The translations under genes were made by a program, and so were the position numbers. 64,000 nt of DNA, from the NCBI RefSeq assembly GCF_040702505.1, contig NZ_JBFBLC010000001.1, forward strand, positions 1,167,747-1,231,746, written 5' to 3'. Positions 1-8,476 of this stretch are shown piece after piece; position 1 is the stretch's first letter; each line of letters starts with the position of its first letter. Below the pieces are notes generated by a model. It was not told the DNA's origin, did no database searches, and was given only the letters and a program-made list of their open reading frames with translations. This stretch comes from Terrabacter sp040702505. GTDB lineage: Bacteria > Actinomycetota > Actinomycetes > Actinomycetales > Dermatophilaceae.

Positions 1-1
1 C

Positions 2-526
2 TGGATATTCCGCCGCTCCAACCCCGGCCGCGTCACGCGTGGCTTCCGCCTCTCGCAGACGGCGTCGGCGGCCGCGATGGCCTTCGGCCACGGACTGCAG
101 GACGCGGCCAAGACCGCAGGCGTCGTCGTGCTGGCCCTCAACATCTCGGGCCACCACAACAGCAACGTCGTCCCCATCTGGGTCCTCGTGCTCTCGGCGC
201 TCGTCATCTCGCTGGGGACGTATGCCGGAGGGTGGCGCGTGATGCGCACGCTCGGCCGGCGCATCATCGACCTCACGCCGCCGCAGGGCTTCGCCTCCGA
301 GACGACCGCGGCGGCCATCCTCTACGTGGCCGGCCTGGCCTTCGGGGCGCCGATCTCGACGACGCACACCATCACGGCCTCGATCATGGGCGTCGGCGCC
401 ACCAAGCGCCTCTCGGCCGTCCGGTGGAGCGTCGCCAGCAACATCGTCGGCGCGTGGTTCCTCACCTTCCCCGGTGCCGGCCTCGTCGCGGTGCTCACCT
501 GGTACCTCACCGCTGTCTTCCGCTGA
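2..526 (+). CDS. pit: Inorganic phosphate transporter, Pit family (C-terminal part)
   Basis: The reading frame is open from the first complete codon of the window, so the start lies upstream; about 174 residues are present. The family is the low-affinity Pit phosphate permease, driven by ion symport in the cytoplasmic membrane. The visible part contains the repeat signature FGHGLQDAAKT, a form of the GHGxNDxxKT motif of the second PiT domain, then hydrophobic segments and a second conserved stretch (GAPISTTHTI). It ends 82 nt before the convergent pstB stop, with a perfect hairpin between them. A low-affinity permease beside the high-affinity Pst operon fits phosphate supply. The N-terminal half and promoter are not visible. 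Confidence 0.87.
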   Translation, partial: WIFRRSNPGRVTRGFRLSQTASAAAMAFGHGLQDAAKTAGVVVLALNISGHHNSNVVPIWVLVLSALVISLGTYAGGWRVMRTLGRRIIDLTPPQGFASETTAAAILYVAGLAFGAPISTTHTITASIMGVGATKRLSAVRWSVASNIVGAWFLTFPGAGLVAVLTWYLTAVFR

Positions 527-534
527 GCGGGCCA

Positions 535-597
535 CACGGCATACGGAAAGTGCCCACCTGACCACGACGGTCGGGTGGGCACTTTCCGTATGCCGTG
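535..597. terminator. Perfect hairpin between convergent pit and pstB
   Basis: Arms 535-558 and 574-597 are exact 24-bp inverted repeats around a 15-nt loop. The stem carries AAGTGCCCAC/GTGGGCACTT and the host octamer CGGCATAC/GTATGCCG. It lies between two converging genes, so a bidirectional terminator is the likely role. The same AAGTGCCCA core returns in the repeats at 32.0 kb and, slightly changed, at 16.6 kb. Confidence 0.8.
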
Positions 598-607
598 AGC
601 GGGGTGC

Positions 608-1384
608 TCAGCCGAAGCGACCCGAGATGTAGTCCTCGGTGGCCTGCTCGCTCGGGTTGTTGAAGATCCGCGTCGTGTCGTCGATCTCGACGAGCCGGCC
701 GGGCTCACCGGTCGCCTTCAGGTTGAAGAAGGCGGTGCGGTCGGAGACGCGGGCCGCCTGCTGCATGTTGTGCGTCACGATGACGATGGTGTACTTGCTC
801 TTCAGCTCGTTGATGAGGTCCTCGACGGCCAGGGTCGAGATCGGGTCGAGCGCCGAGCAGGGCTCGTCCATGAGCAGCACCTGGGGCTGCACCGCGATGG
901 CCCGGGCGATGCACAGGCGCTGCTGCTGGCCGCCGGAGAGCCCGGCGCCGGGCTTGGCGAGGCGGTCCTTGACCTCGTTCCACAGGTTCGCGCCCTTGAG
1001 GGAGCTCTCGACGATCCCGTCGAGGGTCTTCTTGTTCTTCACCCCGTTGAGGCGCAGGCCGGCCGCCACGTTGTCGTAGATCGACATGGTGGGGAAGGGG
1101 TTGGGGCGCTGGAAGACCATCCCCACCGTGCGCCGCACGGTGACCGGGTCCATCGTGCTCGCGTAGAGGTCCTGGTCGTCGAGCATGACCTTGCCCTCGA
1201 CCCGGCCGCCGGGGATCACCTCGTGCATCCGGTTGAGGGTGCGCAGGAAGGTCGACTTGCCGCAGCCGGACGGGCCGATGAAGGCCGTCACGGACCGGGG
1301 CTCGACCGTCATCGAGACGCCCTCGACGGCCTTGAAGGCGCCGTAGTAGACGTTGAGGTCGGTGACGTCGATTCGCTTTGCCAT
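608..1384 (-). CDS. pstB: Phosphate ABC transporter ATP-binding protein PstB
   Basis: A 258-residue ATPase that powers PstSCA phosphate import on the inner face of the membrane. It shows Walker A (GPSGCGKST, about residues 37-45), the Q-loop region (GMVFQRPNPFP), the ABC signature LSGGQQQR, Walker B (VLLMDEPCSALDP) and the H-loop (IVIVTHNMQQA). Length matches the family (about 250-260). It is the last gene of pstS-pstC-pstA-pstB, starting 15 nt after pstA stops. Family identity is clear from the PRSVTAFIGPSGCGKST and RPNPFPTMSIYDN stretches, which are typical of PstB. Confidence 0.96.
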   Translation of the reverse strand: MAKRIDVTDLNVYYGAFKAVEGVSMTVEPRSVTAFIGPSGCGKSTFLRTLNRMHEVIPGGRVEGKVMLDDQDLYASTMDPVTVRRTVGMVFQRPNPFPTMSIYDNVAAGLRLNGVKNKKTLDGIVESSLKGANLWNEVKDRLAKPGAGLSGGQQQRLCIARAIAVQPQVLLMDEPCSALDPISTLAVEDLINELKSKYTIVIVTHNMQQAARVSDRTAFFNLKATGEPGRLVEIDDTTRIFNNPSEQATEDYISGRFG

Positions 1385-1399
1385 GTCAGGTTCGCTTTC

Positions 1400-2416
1400 T
1401 TACTTCTTGACCGAGCCGAAATGGGCGATGACGCGGCCGATGACGTTGAGCAGCAGGACGAGGATGATCAGGGTCAGGGCGGCGCCCCACATGCGCTCGG
1501 CGGCGGTCGCGAGCGCGAAGTCGCCGCGGTCCTGGTTGATCATCATGGGCAGCGTCGGGAAGTTGCCGTTGAACAGGTCCCGCTGGAAGTTCTTCGTGTA
1601 GGGCGCGAGGATCAGCAGCGGCGCCGTCTCACCCATGACGCGGGCGATGCCGAGCAGGACGCCGGTGACGATGCCGGAGAACGCCGTGCGCAGCACGACC
1701 TTGACGACGGTGACCCACTTGGGCACGCCGAGCGCGTACGCAGCCTCCCGCAGCTCGTTGGGCACGAGCTTGAGCATCTCCTCCGTGGAGCGCACGACCA
1801 CGGGGATCATGAGCAGCACGAGGGCGAGCGAGGCGGCGAAACCGGACCGGCCCAGGCCGAAGGTCGTGACCCAGACGGCGTAGATGAACAGGGCGGCGAC
1901 GATCGACGGGACGCCCGACAGGATGTCGACCGTGAAGCTGATCGCGCGCGCGAGCGGCCCGCGGCCGTACTCGACCAGGTAGACCGCGGTCAGGATGCCG
2001 ATCGGCACCGCGATCAGGGCGGTGAACCCGACCATCGTCAGGGTGCCCTCGATCGCGTGGCGCGCGCCGCCGCCGAAGTCGTCCGAGTTGATGTTGCGCT
2101 GGTTGCCCGTCCACCACGTCATCGTCGTGAGCATGTGGAAGCCCTTGGCCAGCACGGTGCCGAGGATCCAGACGAGCGGGACCATGGCCAGCGCGAAGGC
2201 GCCCCACATGACGATCCTGGCGACGGCGTCCTTGACGGCACGGGCCCGATGCGGGTGGCTCATCTCCGAGAGCGCGTCACGCCCCGTGCCACCACCGGGG
2301 GGCGTCGGGGCGTCGGCGGTGGAGCCGCGACGGTCGGCATCGGACGCGACGGTGCGCCCGGACCGCTCCCCGGGCGGCCGGTCGTCGGGCATGCGGCGGT
2401 CGATGGCGGCGGTCAT
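1400..2416 (-). CDS. pstA: Phosphate ABC transporter permease PstA
   Basis: About 338 residues; the second membrane subunit of the phosphate importer. An N-terminal tail of about 50 polar residues precedes the transmembrane core, which begins near IVMWGAFALAMVPLVWILG and includes the permease EAA-like loop (ELREAAYALGVPKWVTV) that contacts PstB. The start is set by an ATGA overlap with the pstC stop at 2413-2416. The longer upstream open frame runs through pstC in another frame and is not part of the gene. The polar tail is longer than in enterobacterial PstA, which is common in actinobacteria. Confidence 0.93.
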   Translation of the reverse strand: MTAAIDRRMPDDRPPGERSGRTVASDADRRGSTADAPTPPGGGTGRDALSEMSHPHRARAVKDAVARIVMWGAFALAMVPLVWILGTVLAKGFHMLTTMTWWTGNQRNINSDDFGGGARHAIEGTLTMVGFTALIAVPIGILTAVYLVEYGRGPLARAISFTVDILSGVPSIVAALFIYAVWVTTFGLGRSGFAASLALVLLMIPVVVRSTEEMLKLVPNELREAAYALGVPKWVTVVKVVLRTAFSGIVTGVLLGIARVMGETAPLLILAPYTKNFQRDLFNGNFPTLPMMINQDRGDFALATAAERMWGAALTLIILVLLLNVIGRVIAHFGSVKK

Positions 2417-3420
2417 TCGGTGAAGGCCTTCCTGCGCTCGATGACGACGCGGGCGATGCTGTTGACGACGAAGGTCAGCACGAACAGGACGAGGCCGGCC
2501 GCGATGTACGCGCCGGTCTTGGTCGGGTTGCTGAACTCGGCGGCGTTGTTGGCGATCTTCGAGGCGAAGGTCTCGCCGCCGTTGAAGAGCGACCAGGTCC
2601 AGGGGCTGCCGTCCGAGAGCGCCGACACGAGGAAGGTGACCGCGATGGTCTCGCCGAGGGCGCGGCCGAGTGCGAGCATCGACGCCGAGATGACGCCGGG
2701 GCGCCCGAAGGGCAGCACGGCGGTGCGGATCATCTCCCACTGCGTGGCACCGAGAGCCAGCGCGCCCTCCTTGTGGGCCGCGGGCGTCTGGTCGAAGACC
2801 TCCCGGGAGAGGGCCGTGACGATCGGCAGCACCATGATCGCGAGGACGATGCCGATGAAGAAGATGGTGCCGCCGCTGATGCCGGTCCGGGCGAAGAGCG
2901 GGAACCAGCCGAGGGTGTCCTGGATCCAGCCCTGCACCGGCTTGAAGACCGGGGCGAAGGCGATCAGGCCCCACAGGCCGTAGACGATGGAGGGCACCGC
3001 GGCGAGCAGGTCCACGAGGGCGGCTGCGGGTCCGCGCATCCACGAGGGGGCGTACTGCGTGAGGAAGAGGGCCACGGCGACCCCCACGGGGACGGAGATG
3101 ACCATCGCGATGGTCGAGGAGGCCACCGTCGTCCAGAGGAACTCGAGGATGCCGAAGGCGGGCTTGTCCCCGCCGGGCGCCCACACCCGGCTGGTGAAGA
3201 AGTTCTCCGAGTTGTTGAGCAGGGCCGGCACCGCCTGCACCACGAGGAACAGGGCGATGAGGGTCACCAGTGCGATGACGAGGATGCCCGAGGCGGTGGA
3301 GGCTCCGCCGAAGATGCGGTCGCCGAAGCGTCCCGTGGATGCCGTGTCCGCCTGCAGGGGCGGCTGCCCGTCCGGGCCTGGGGTCTGGTCCGCCGTGGAC
3401 ACGCCCGTCACTGTTGTCAC
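2413..3420 (-). CDS. pstC: Phosphate ABC transporter permease PstC
   Basis: 335 residues beginning with GTG. It is the first membrane subunit of the Pst importer. About six transmembrane segments follow a short polar N-terminus; the first is GILVIALVTLIALFLVVQA. The cytoplasmic coupling loop HKEGALALGATQWEMI carries the EAA-type contact for PstB. The stop overlaps the pstA start (ATGA), so translation is coupled. The gap of 115 nt to pstS is the largest in the operon, so a processing or attenuation point there is possible but not shown. Confidence 0.94.
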   Translation of the reverse strand: MTTVTGVSTADQTPGPDGQPPLQADTASTGRFGDRIFGGASTASGILVIALVTLIALFLVVQAVPALLNNSENFFTSRVWAPGGDKPAFGILEFLWTTVASSTIAMVISVPVGVAVALFLTQYAPSWMRGPAAALVDLLAAVPSIVYGLWGLIAFAPVFKPVQGWIQDTLGWFPLFARTGISGGTIFFIGIVLAIMVLPIVTALSREVFDQTPAAHKEGALALGATQWEMIRTAVLPFGRPGVISASMLALGRALGETIAVTFLVSALSDGSPWTWSLFNGGETFASKIANNAAEFSNPTKTGAYIAAGLVLFVLTFVVNSIARVVIERRKAFTE

Positions 3421-3535
3421 GTGGAGGCCTCTTCCTTCGCTTGCGTGGTACTGCCACAGGGGCGGACACCGGTCTCGGCGCCCGCCCCTGGGCGGTCGAC
3501 CTCGCCGGTGCGCACCGGCGACGTCAGGGGAGTAC

Positions 3536-4678
3536 TCAGGAGATCGCGCCCACGGCGGTCTGGACCTTGGTGGCGACCTCGGCGGGCAGCGGCGCGTAGC
3601 CCTTGGACTCGAGCTGCTTCTGCACGGCGTCGGAGGCGAACGTCTTGAGGAAGCTCTTGACCTTCTTGCCCGTCTCGGCGTCGGCGTACTTCGAGCAGAC
3701 GATCTCGTAGGTCACCAGGACGATCGGGTAGGCCCCGGGCTCCTTGGTGGCGTAGTCGATCTTGAGGGCGAGGTCGTTGCCGGTGCCGGTCTGCTTGGCC
3801 GTGGCGATCGTCTTGCCGACCGACTCGGCGGTGAGCTCCACCGGGCCGGAGCCGGTGTCGATCTGCGCCATCGGCAGCTGGTTCTGCTGCGCGTAGGACA
3901 GCTCGACGTAGGTGATGCCGCCGTCCTGGCCCTTGACGGCCGTCGCGACACCCGCGGACTTCTCCTTGCCCTCGCCCTTGCCGGTCCACTTCTTGCCCGG
4001 GTCGTAGGACCAGGCGCTGGGAGCGGCGGCCTTGAGGTACTTCGTGAAGTTCTCGGTCGTGCCGGACTCGTCGGAGCGGAAGTAGACCTTGATCGGGGTC
4101 GAGGGCAGCGTGACGCCCTTGTTGAGGGCGGCGATCGCCGGGTCGTTCCAGGTGGTGATCTTGCCGTCGAAGATCTTCGCGGTGACGTCGGCGTTGAGCA
4201 CGAGCTTGTCGACGCCCTTGACGTTGTAGGCGACCGCGATGGGGCCGGTCACCATGGGGATGTCCCAGGCCTCGGAGCCGCATGCGGCCTTGGCGTCGTC
4301 GGCCTCGACCTTGCCGTCCTTGGGCGTGGTCTTGAGGGCCGAGTCGGAACCGGCGAAGTCGACCTGCTTGGCGATGAACTGCTTGATGCCCGCGCCCGAA
4401 CCGGTGGGCTGGTAGTCGATGTTGGCGTCGGCGCAGGCGCTCTGGTAGGCCTTGATCGCCTCGTCGATGGCGTTCTTCTGGGCCGAGGAGCCCTCCGCCT
4501 TGAGGTCGCCGGAGAAGCAGTCGCCGGCCGCGGTGGAACCCGAGGCACCGGTGGAGCCCGCAGCGGGTGCGGCGCCGTTGTTCTCCGACGCGCAGGCCGA
4601 GAGCGCAAGAGCGCCGGACAGGGCGATGGCGCCGAGAGCGCTGATACGCGAAACAGACACGAGTGTGATCCCTCTCAT
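3536..4678 (-). CDS. pstS: Phosphate-binding lipoprotein PstS
   Basis: About 380 residues. It captures phosphate outside the membrane and passes it to PstCA. A signal peptide with lipobox LSAC places Cys near residue 29 as the lipidated residue. Phosphate-binding motifs include AEGSSAQKNAID, GSGAGIKQF and YFRSDESGTTENF, the last typical of PstS. Two starts are plausible: ATG at 4678 (AGGA upstream at good distance) and GTG at 4660 (AGAGGGAT upstream). First gene of pstSCAB, with a PHO box about 80-115 nt upstream of the start, so induction by the RegX3/PhoP-type regulator encoded at 27.0 kb is likely. Confidence 0.95.
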   Translation of the reverse strand: MRGITLVSVSRISALGAIALSGALALSACASENNGAAPAAGSTGASGSTAAGDCFSGDLKAEGSSAQKNAIDEAIKAYQSACADANIDYQPTGSGAGIKQFIAKQVDFAGSDSALKTTPKDGKVEADDAKAACGSEAWDIPMVTGPIAVAYNVKGVDKLVLNADVTAKIFDGKITTWNDPAIAALNKGVTLPSTPIKVYFRSDESGTTENFTKYLKAAAPSAWSYDPGKKWTGKGEGKEKSAGVATAVKGQDGGITYVELSYAQQNQLPMAQIDTGSGPVELTAESVGKTIATAKQTGTGNDLALKIDYATKEPGAYPIVLVTYEIVCSKYADAETGKKVKSFLKTFASDAVQKQLESKGYAPLPAEVATKVQTAVGAIS

Positions 4679-4755
4679 GGGGTGTTCCTGGTGGTCGGCC
4701 GGTCACTCCGGACGACGGTGCTGGACGTTCATCCACCGCGAAGATAGGTGCGCAG

Positions 4756-4794
4756 GGTGACGAGCCGCCCACGTGCGGTGAACGCCAGGTGAAC
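4756..4794 (-). promoter_or_regulatory. PHO box upstream of pstS
   Basis: Read on the pstS strand, two exact GTTCACC units lie 11 nt apart (4794-4788 and 4783-4777), with a weaker CGTCACC unit (4762-4756) near the next periods. Direct GTTCACC repeats with 11-bp period are the known PhoP/RegX3 operator form in actinobacteria. The position 80-115 nt before pstS suits activation. The matching is direct; binding is inferred. Confidence 0.75.
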
Positions 4795-4905
4795 GAGGGA
4801 CGACGTCTTGGAGCCGGGTGCCGGCTCGGGATGCGCACCGCTGCCGCGCGTCCGACGATGAAGGGTTCGGACGGCGGGAAGAGGCCCTGCAGGAGCCGCC
4901 GGGGC

Positions 4906-5901
4906 TCAGGTGTCGATGCGCTCGACCTCGACCACGCGGGCGCCCTCGCCGCGGCCGACGACGTGGCACACGAGCACCTCCCCCTTGTGCATGGACTCGC
5001 CGGCAGCGGTGCGCAGCCGCTCGGCCACCTGGTCGCGCTCGGAGGAGGCCTCGACCCGGCGGTGCAGCAGGCCGAGCAGGGTCGGCAGCACCGGCCCGTG
5101 ACCGCACAGGGCCGCCGGCTCACCGCGGTCGAGCAGGCGTCGCAGCTGCCGCGCGGCGCCGTCGCTGCTCTCGGAGAAGCCCTCCTCGGACAGGGAGTTC
5201 CGGGTGCGCACGCGCAGCCCGCGCGCGGCGGCATACGGCTCGACCGTCGAGATGCACCGGGCGGACGAGGAGGAGACGATGCGCGTCACGTCGTAGGCGC
5301 CGAGCACGGCGGTCACGCCGCCGGCCTGGGCCCGGCCCACGGCGTCGAGGGGCCGCTCACGGTCGTCGCCGTGCCAGGCGCTGCGCGGTACGGCCTTGGC
5401 GTGCCTGACGAGCGCGAGCGGCCACGAGCCGAGCTCGCGGGCGCGGTCGGCGCGTACGAGGGCGAGCAGCTGCTCGCGGTCGCGGGCGTAGTCGAGGCGG
5501 TCGTGGGCCGTGCGGACGTCGACCCACGCGACCTCGTCGATCTCGTGCTCGAGCCGACCGTGGCCCCCGATGACCTCGGCGGCCCAGTAGTGGACCTGCT
5601 TCGTGGCCGGACCGCCGGTCGAGTCGAGGACGGGGTACTCGGCCGAGGGCAGGGGCACGCCGAGCCGCACGACCAGGCCGGTCTCCTCCAGGGTCTCGCG
5701 GACGGCGGCCACGCACGCGTGCTCGCCGGGGTCGAGCTTGCCCTTGGCCCAGGACCAGTCGTCGTACTTGGGCCGGTGCACGAGCGCCACCTCGAGGATC
5801 CCGTCGCGGCGCCTCCAGGGGAGGGTCCCGGCGGCGGGGATCACGGAGGCCACGAGCGCCAGTCTGCCCGATGCGTGCCCCAGCGGCGCGCTCGCGGTCA
5901 C
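4906..5901 (-). CDS. mutT1: Nudix hydrolase fused to histidine phosphatase (MutT1 type)
   Basis: 331 residues, GTG start. The N-terminal half is a Nudix domain with the box G-KLDPG-E...RETLEETGL (roughly residues 55-80). The C-terminal half is a histidine phosphatase domain beginning LALVRHAKAV with an RHA-type catalytic His, and a later CGHGPVLP that supplies the second His. This two-domain layout is that of mycobacterial MutT1, which removes oxidised guanine nucleotides and diadenosine polyphosphates. As in mycobacteria it lies immediately downstream of ppk. The exact substrate cannot be read from sequence. Confidence 0.88.
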   Translation of the reverse strand: MTASAPLGHASGRLALVASVIPAAGTLPWRRRDGILEVALVHRPKYDDWSWAKGKLDPGEHACVAAVRETLEETGLVVRLGVPLPSAEYPVLDSTGGPATKQVHYWAAEVIGGHGRLEHEIDEVAWVDVRTAHDRLDYARDREQLLALVRADRARELGSWPLALVRHAKAVPRSAWHGDDRERPLDAVGRAQAGGVTAVLGAYDVTRIVSSSSARCISTVEPYAAARGLRVRTRNSLSEEGFSESSDGAARQLRRLLDRGEPAALCGHGPVLPTLLGLLHRRVEASSERDQVAERLRTAAGESMHKGEVLVCHVVGRGEGARVVEVERIDT

Positions 5902-5967
5902 AGCGTGGCCTCTTCTGCCGGTATGCCGTCGCGTGCGGTGTGCGTGAGGTCCCCGTGCCGTATGCCG

Positions 5968-8280
5968 TCAGCGGCGCCTCGCCTTGCGGCGGCGCTTGTC
6001 GTGGCGCTCGATCAGGACTTCCTGGAGGTCCTCGAGTGGCTCCCCGGCCTCGGAGAGGTGGTGGCGCACCCAGCGTCCGTCGGAGCCGAGGTCCCAGCGC
6101 GAGGTCGTGTCGGCGAAGGCGAGGTCGATGAGGTCGCGCAGCTCTGCGATGTGGCCCGGGTCGGTGATGCGCACGAGGGCCTCGACGCGGCGGTCGAGGT
6201 TGCGGTGCATCATGTCGGCGCTGCCGATGTAGACCTGCGGGTCGCCGCCGTGGTCGAACCAGAAGACCCGGGAGTGCTCCAGGAACCGGCCGAGGACCGA
6301 CCGCACGCGGATGTTCTCGGAGAGCCCCTCCACGCCCGGTCGCAGCGCGCAGATGCCGCGGACCCAGATGTCGACGTGCACGCCGGCGATGCTCGCCCGG
6401 TAGAGGGCGTCGATGAGGGCCTCGTCGACGATGGCGTTGGCCTTGATGACGATGCGACCGGGGGCCGCGCCCTCGCGGCGGGCCTCGTGCAGGTCGACCT
6501 CGTCGTCGATCAGGTCGATCAGGCCGGAGCGGACCGTGCGCGGGGCGACGAGCAGCCGCTTGAACTTGCTGCGCGGCGCGAAGCCCGAGAGGAGGTTGAA
6601 CAGCCGTGAGAGGTCCTCGCCGACCTGCGGGTCGGTGGTGAAGAGGCCGAAGTCCTCGTAGACGCGCGCCGTCTTGGGGTTGTAGTTGCCGGTGCCGATG
6701 TGGCAGTAGCGCACGAGTCCCTCGGGCTCCTGGCGGACCACGAGACACAGCTTGGCGTGCGTCTTGAGGCCGACCACGCCGTAGACGACGTGGACGCCCG
6801 CCTCCTCCAGCTTGCGGGCCCACGAGATGTTGTTGACCTCGTCGAAGCGGGCCTTGATCTCGACGACGGCCAGCACCTGCTTGCCCGCCTCGGCCGCGTC
6901 GATGAGCGCGTCGATGATGGGCGAGTCGCCGGACGTCCGGTAGAGCGTCTGCTTGATCGCGAGGACCTTGGGGTCGCCGGCGGCCTGCTCGATGAAGGCC
7001 TGCACCGAGGTGGAGAAGGAGTTGTAGGGGTGCTGGACCAGCACGTCCTTCTGGCGCACCGCGGCGAGCAGGTCGATGGCCTTGGCGCTCTCGGTGGGCG
7101 CGAAGTCGGGGTGGGTCCGTGGGAAGAACTTGGGGAACTCGAGGTCCGAGCGGTCGGTGTCGGCGATGGTGAAGAGTCCGCGCAGGTCGAGCGGCGTGGG
7201 CAGCATGTAGATCTCGCGGTCGCTGATCTGCAGCTCCCGGGCGAGCATGTCCAGGACCTTCGGGTCGATGTCGTCCTCGACCTCCAGGCGGATCGGAGGA
7301 CCGAACCGGCGGCGGGTCAGCTCCTTCTCGAGGGCCGTCAGGAGGTTCTCGGCGTCGTCCTCCTCGACCTCGAGGTCCTCGTTGCGGGTGACGCGGAAGC
7401 TGAAGTGCTCCTGGACGAGCATGCCGGGGAAGAGCTGGTCGAGGTGGCTGGCGATGACGTCCTCGAGCGGCACGAAGCGCTTGCGCTCGACCTCGGAGTC
7501 GACGTCCTCCTCGACGAGGATGAAGCGCGGCAGGCTCGGCGGCACCTTGACGCGCGCGAAGTGCTCGCTGCCGGTCTTGGGGTTCTGGAGCAGCACGGCG
7601 AGGTTGAGCGAGAGGCCGGAGATGTAGGGGAACGGGTGGGCCGGGTCGACCGCGAGGGGGGTCAGCACCGGGAAGACCCGATCGGCGAAGAAGTAGTGCA
7701 GCGGCTCGCGGTCGTCCTCGTCGAGGTCGTCCCAGCGCACGATGGTGATGCCCTCGTCGTCGAGCGCCGGACGGACCTCGTGCTGGAACACCGACGCGTG
7801 CTGCTGCATGAGCTCGTGCGCGACCCGGGCGATGCGCTCGATGAGCTCGCGCGGCTCGAGCCCGGCCGCGGTGCGCACCGCGAGACCCGTTGCGATGCGG
7901 CGCTTGAGACCGGCCACGCGCACCATGAAGTACTCGTCGAGGTTGTTGGCGAAGATCGCCAGGAAGCGGGTGCGCTCGAGGAGCGGGACCGCCGGGTCCA
8001 TCGCGAGCTGGAGCACGCGCTCGTTGAACTGCAGCCACGACATCTCCCGCTCGAGGTAGCGGTCGGCCGGCAGGTCGTCCTCCTCCTCGGCCCTCGCACC
8101 CGGCACCACGAAGCGGCCGTTCGGGGCGCGCGGGGGCACGCGCCGGGTCGGCACCGTGGCAGTGAAGGAGCTCACCTCGGCCGCGTCGCTGGTCGGCTCC
8201 TCGGCGGCGGTGTCGCCGGTCGCAGTGGAGGTGTCCGCGGTCTCGTGGAGTTCAGTGCTGGTGAGGCTGCCAGTGCTCAT
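5968..8280 (-). CDS. ppk: Polyphosphate kinase 1
   Basis: About 770 residues; makes inorganic polyphosphate from the terminal phosphate of ATP, reversibly. After a polar leader of about 65 residues the conserved head DRYLEREMSWLQFNERVLQLA appears, cited here only by its ends. The catalytic region includes VQHPYNSFSTS, the CHIGTGNYNPKTA loop holding the phosphorylated His, and FLEHSRVFWF with the second catalytic His. Length fits PPK1 (about 690-750) plus the leader. ATG at 8280 was chosen over an upstream in-frame ATG because family similarity begins later. It probably forms an operon with mutT1, 66 nt downstream. Confidence 0.94.
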   Translation of the reverse strand: MSTGSLTSTELHETADTSTATGDTAAEEPTSDAAEVSSFTATVPTRRVPPRAPNGRFVVPGARAEEEDDLPADRYLEREMSWLQFNERVLQLAMDPAVPLLERTRFLAIFANNLDEYFMVRVAGLKRRIATGLAVRTAAGLEPRELIERIARVAHELMQQHASVFQHEVRPALDDEGITIVRWDDLDEDDREPLHYFFADRVFPVLTPLAVDPAHPFPYISGLSLNLAVLLQNPKTGSEHFARVKVPPSLPRFILVEEDVDSEVERKRFVPLEDVIASHLDQLFPGMLVQEHFSFRVTRNEDLEVEEDDAENLLTALEKELTRRRFGPPIRLEVEDDIDPKVLDMLARELQISDREIYMLPTPLDLRGLFTIADTDRSDLEFPKFFPRTHPDFAPTESAKAIDLLAAVRQKDVLVQHPYNSFSTSVQAFIEQAAGDPKVLAIKQTLYRTSGDSPIIDALIDAAEAGKQVLAVVEIKARFDEVNNISWARKLEEAGVHVVYGVVGLKTHAKLCLVVRQEPEGLVRYCHIGTGNYNPKTARVYEDFGLFTTDPQVGEDLSRLFNLLSGFAPRSKFKRLLVAPRTVRSGLIDLIDDEVDLHEARREGAAPGRIVIKANAIVDEALIDALYRASIAGVHVDIWVRGICALRPGVEGLSENIRVRSVLGRFLEHSRVFWFDHGGDPQVYIGSADMMHRNLDRRVEALVRITDPGHIAELRDLIDLAFADTTSRWDLGSDGRWVRHHLSEAGEPLEDLQEVLIERHDKRRRKARRR

Positions 8281-8476
8281 GCAGCCATCGTGGCACCGAA
8301 GGGTGACGCGGGGGTGACGTCGTCCCGACTCCTGCCGGGCCTGGGTGGTCCGCACGGGCCGGAAGGAGTCGACGGCCGTTCGTCATGATGCTCTGAATTC
8401 TGCCGCGGCAGCGCTCCCCACGCCGGTCGAGGCGCGGACGGCCACCGTGGCTGCCTGCCGCGCCGGCCGCGCCTGA

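Noticed and set aside
770..2983. Long plus-strand open frame of 737 codons
   Set aside because: It runs antisense to pstB, pstA and pstC, is rich in Asp, Gly, Arg and His as expected for a GC-rich shadow frame, and has no family motif or ribosome site.
5357..8038. 893-codon minus-strand open frame
   Set aside because: It overlaps ppk and mutT1 in another frame and is Arg/Pro/Ala-rich with no recognisable domain.
4789..8388. Long plus-strand open frames opposite mutT1 and ppk
   Set aside because: The minus-strand genes have clear catalytic motifs. The plus-strand frames show only shadow composition.
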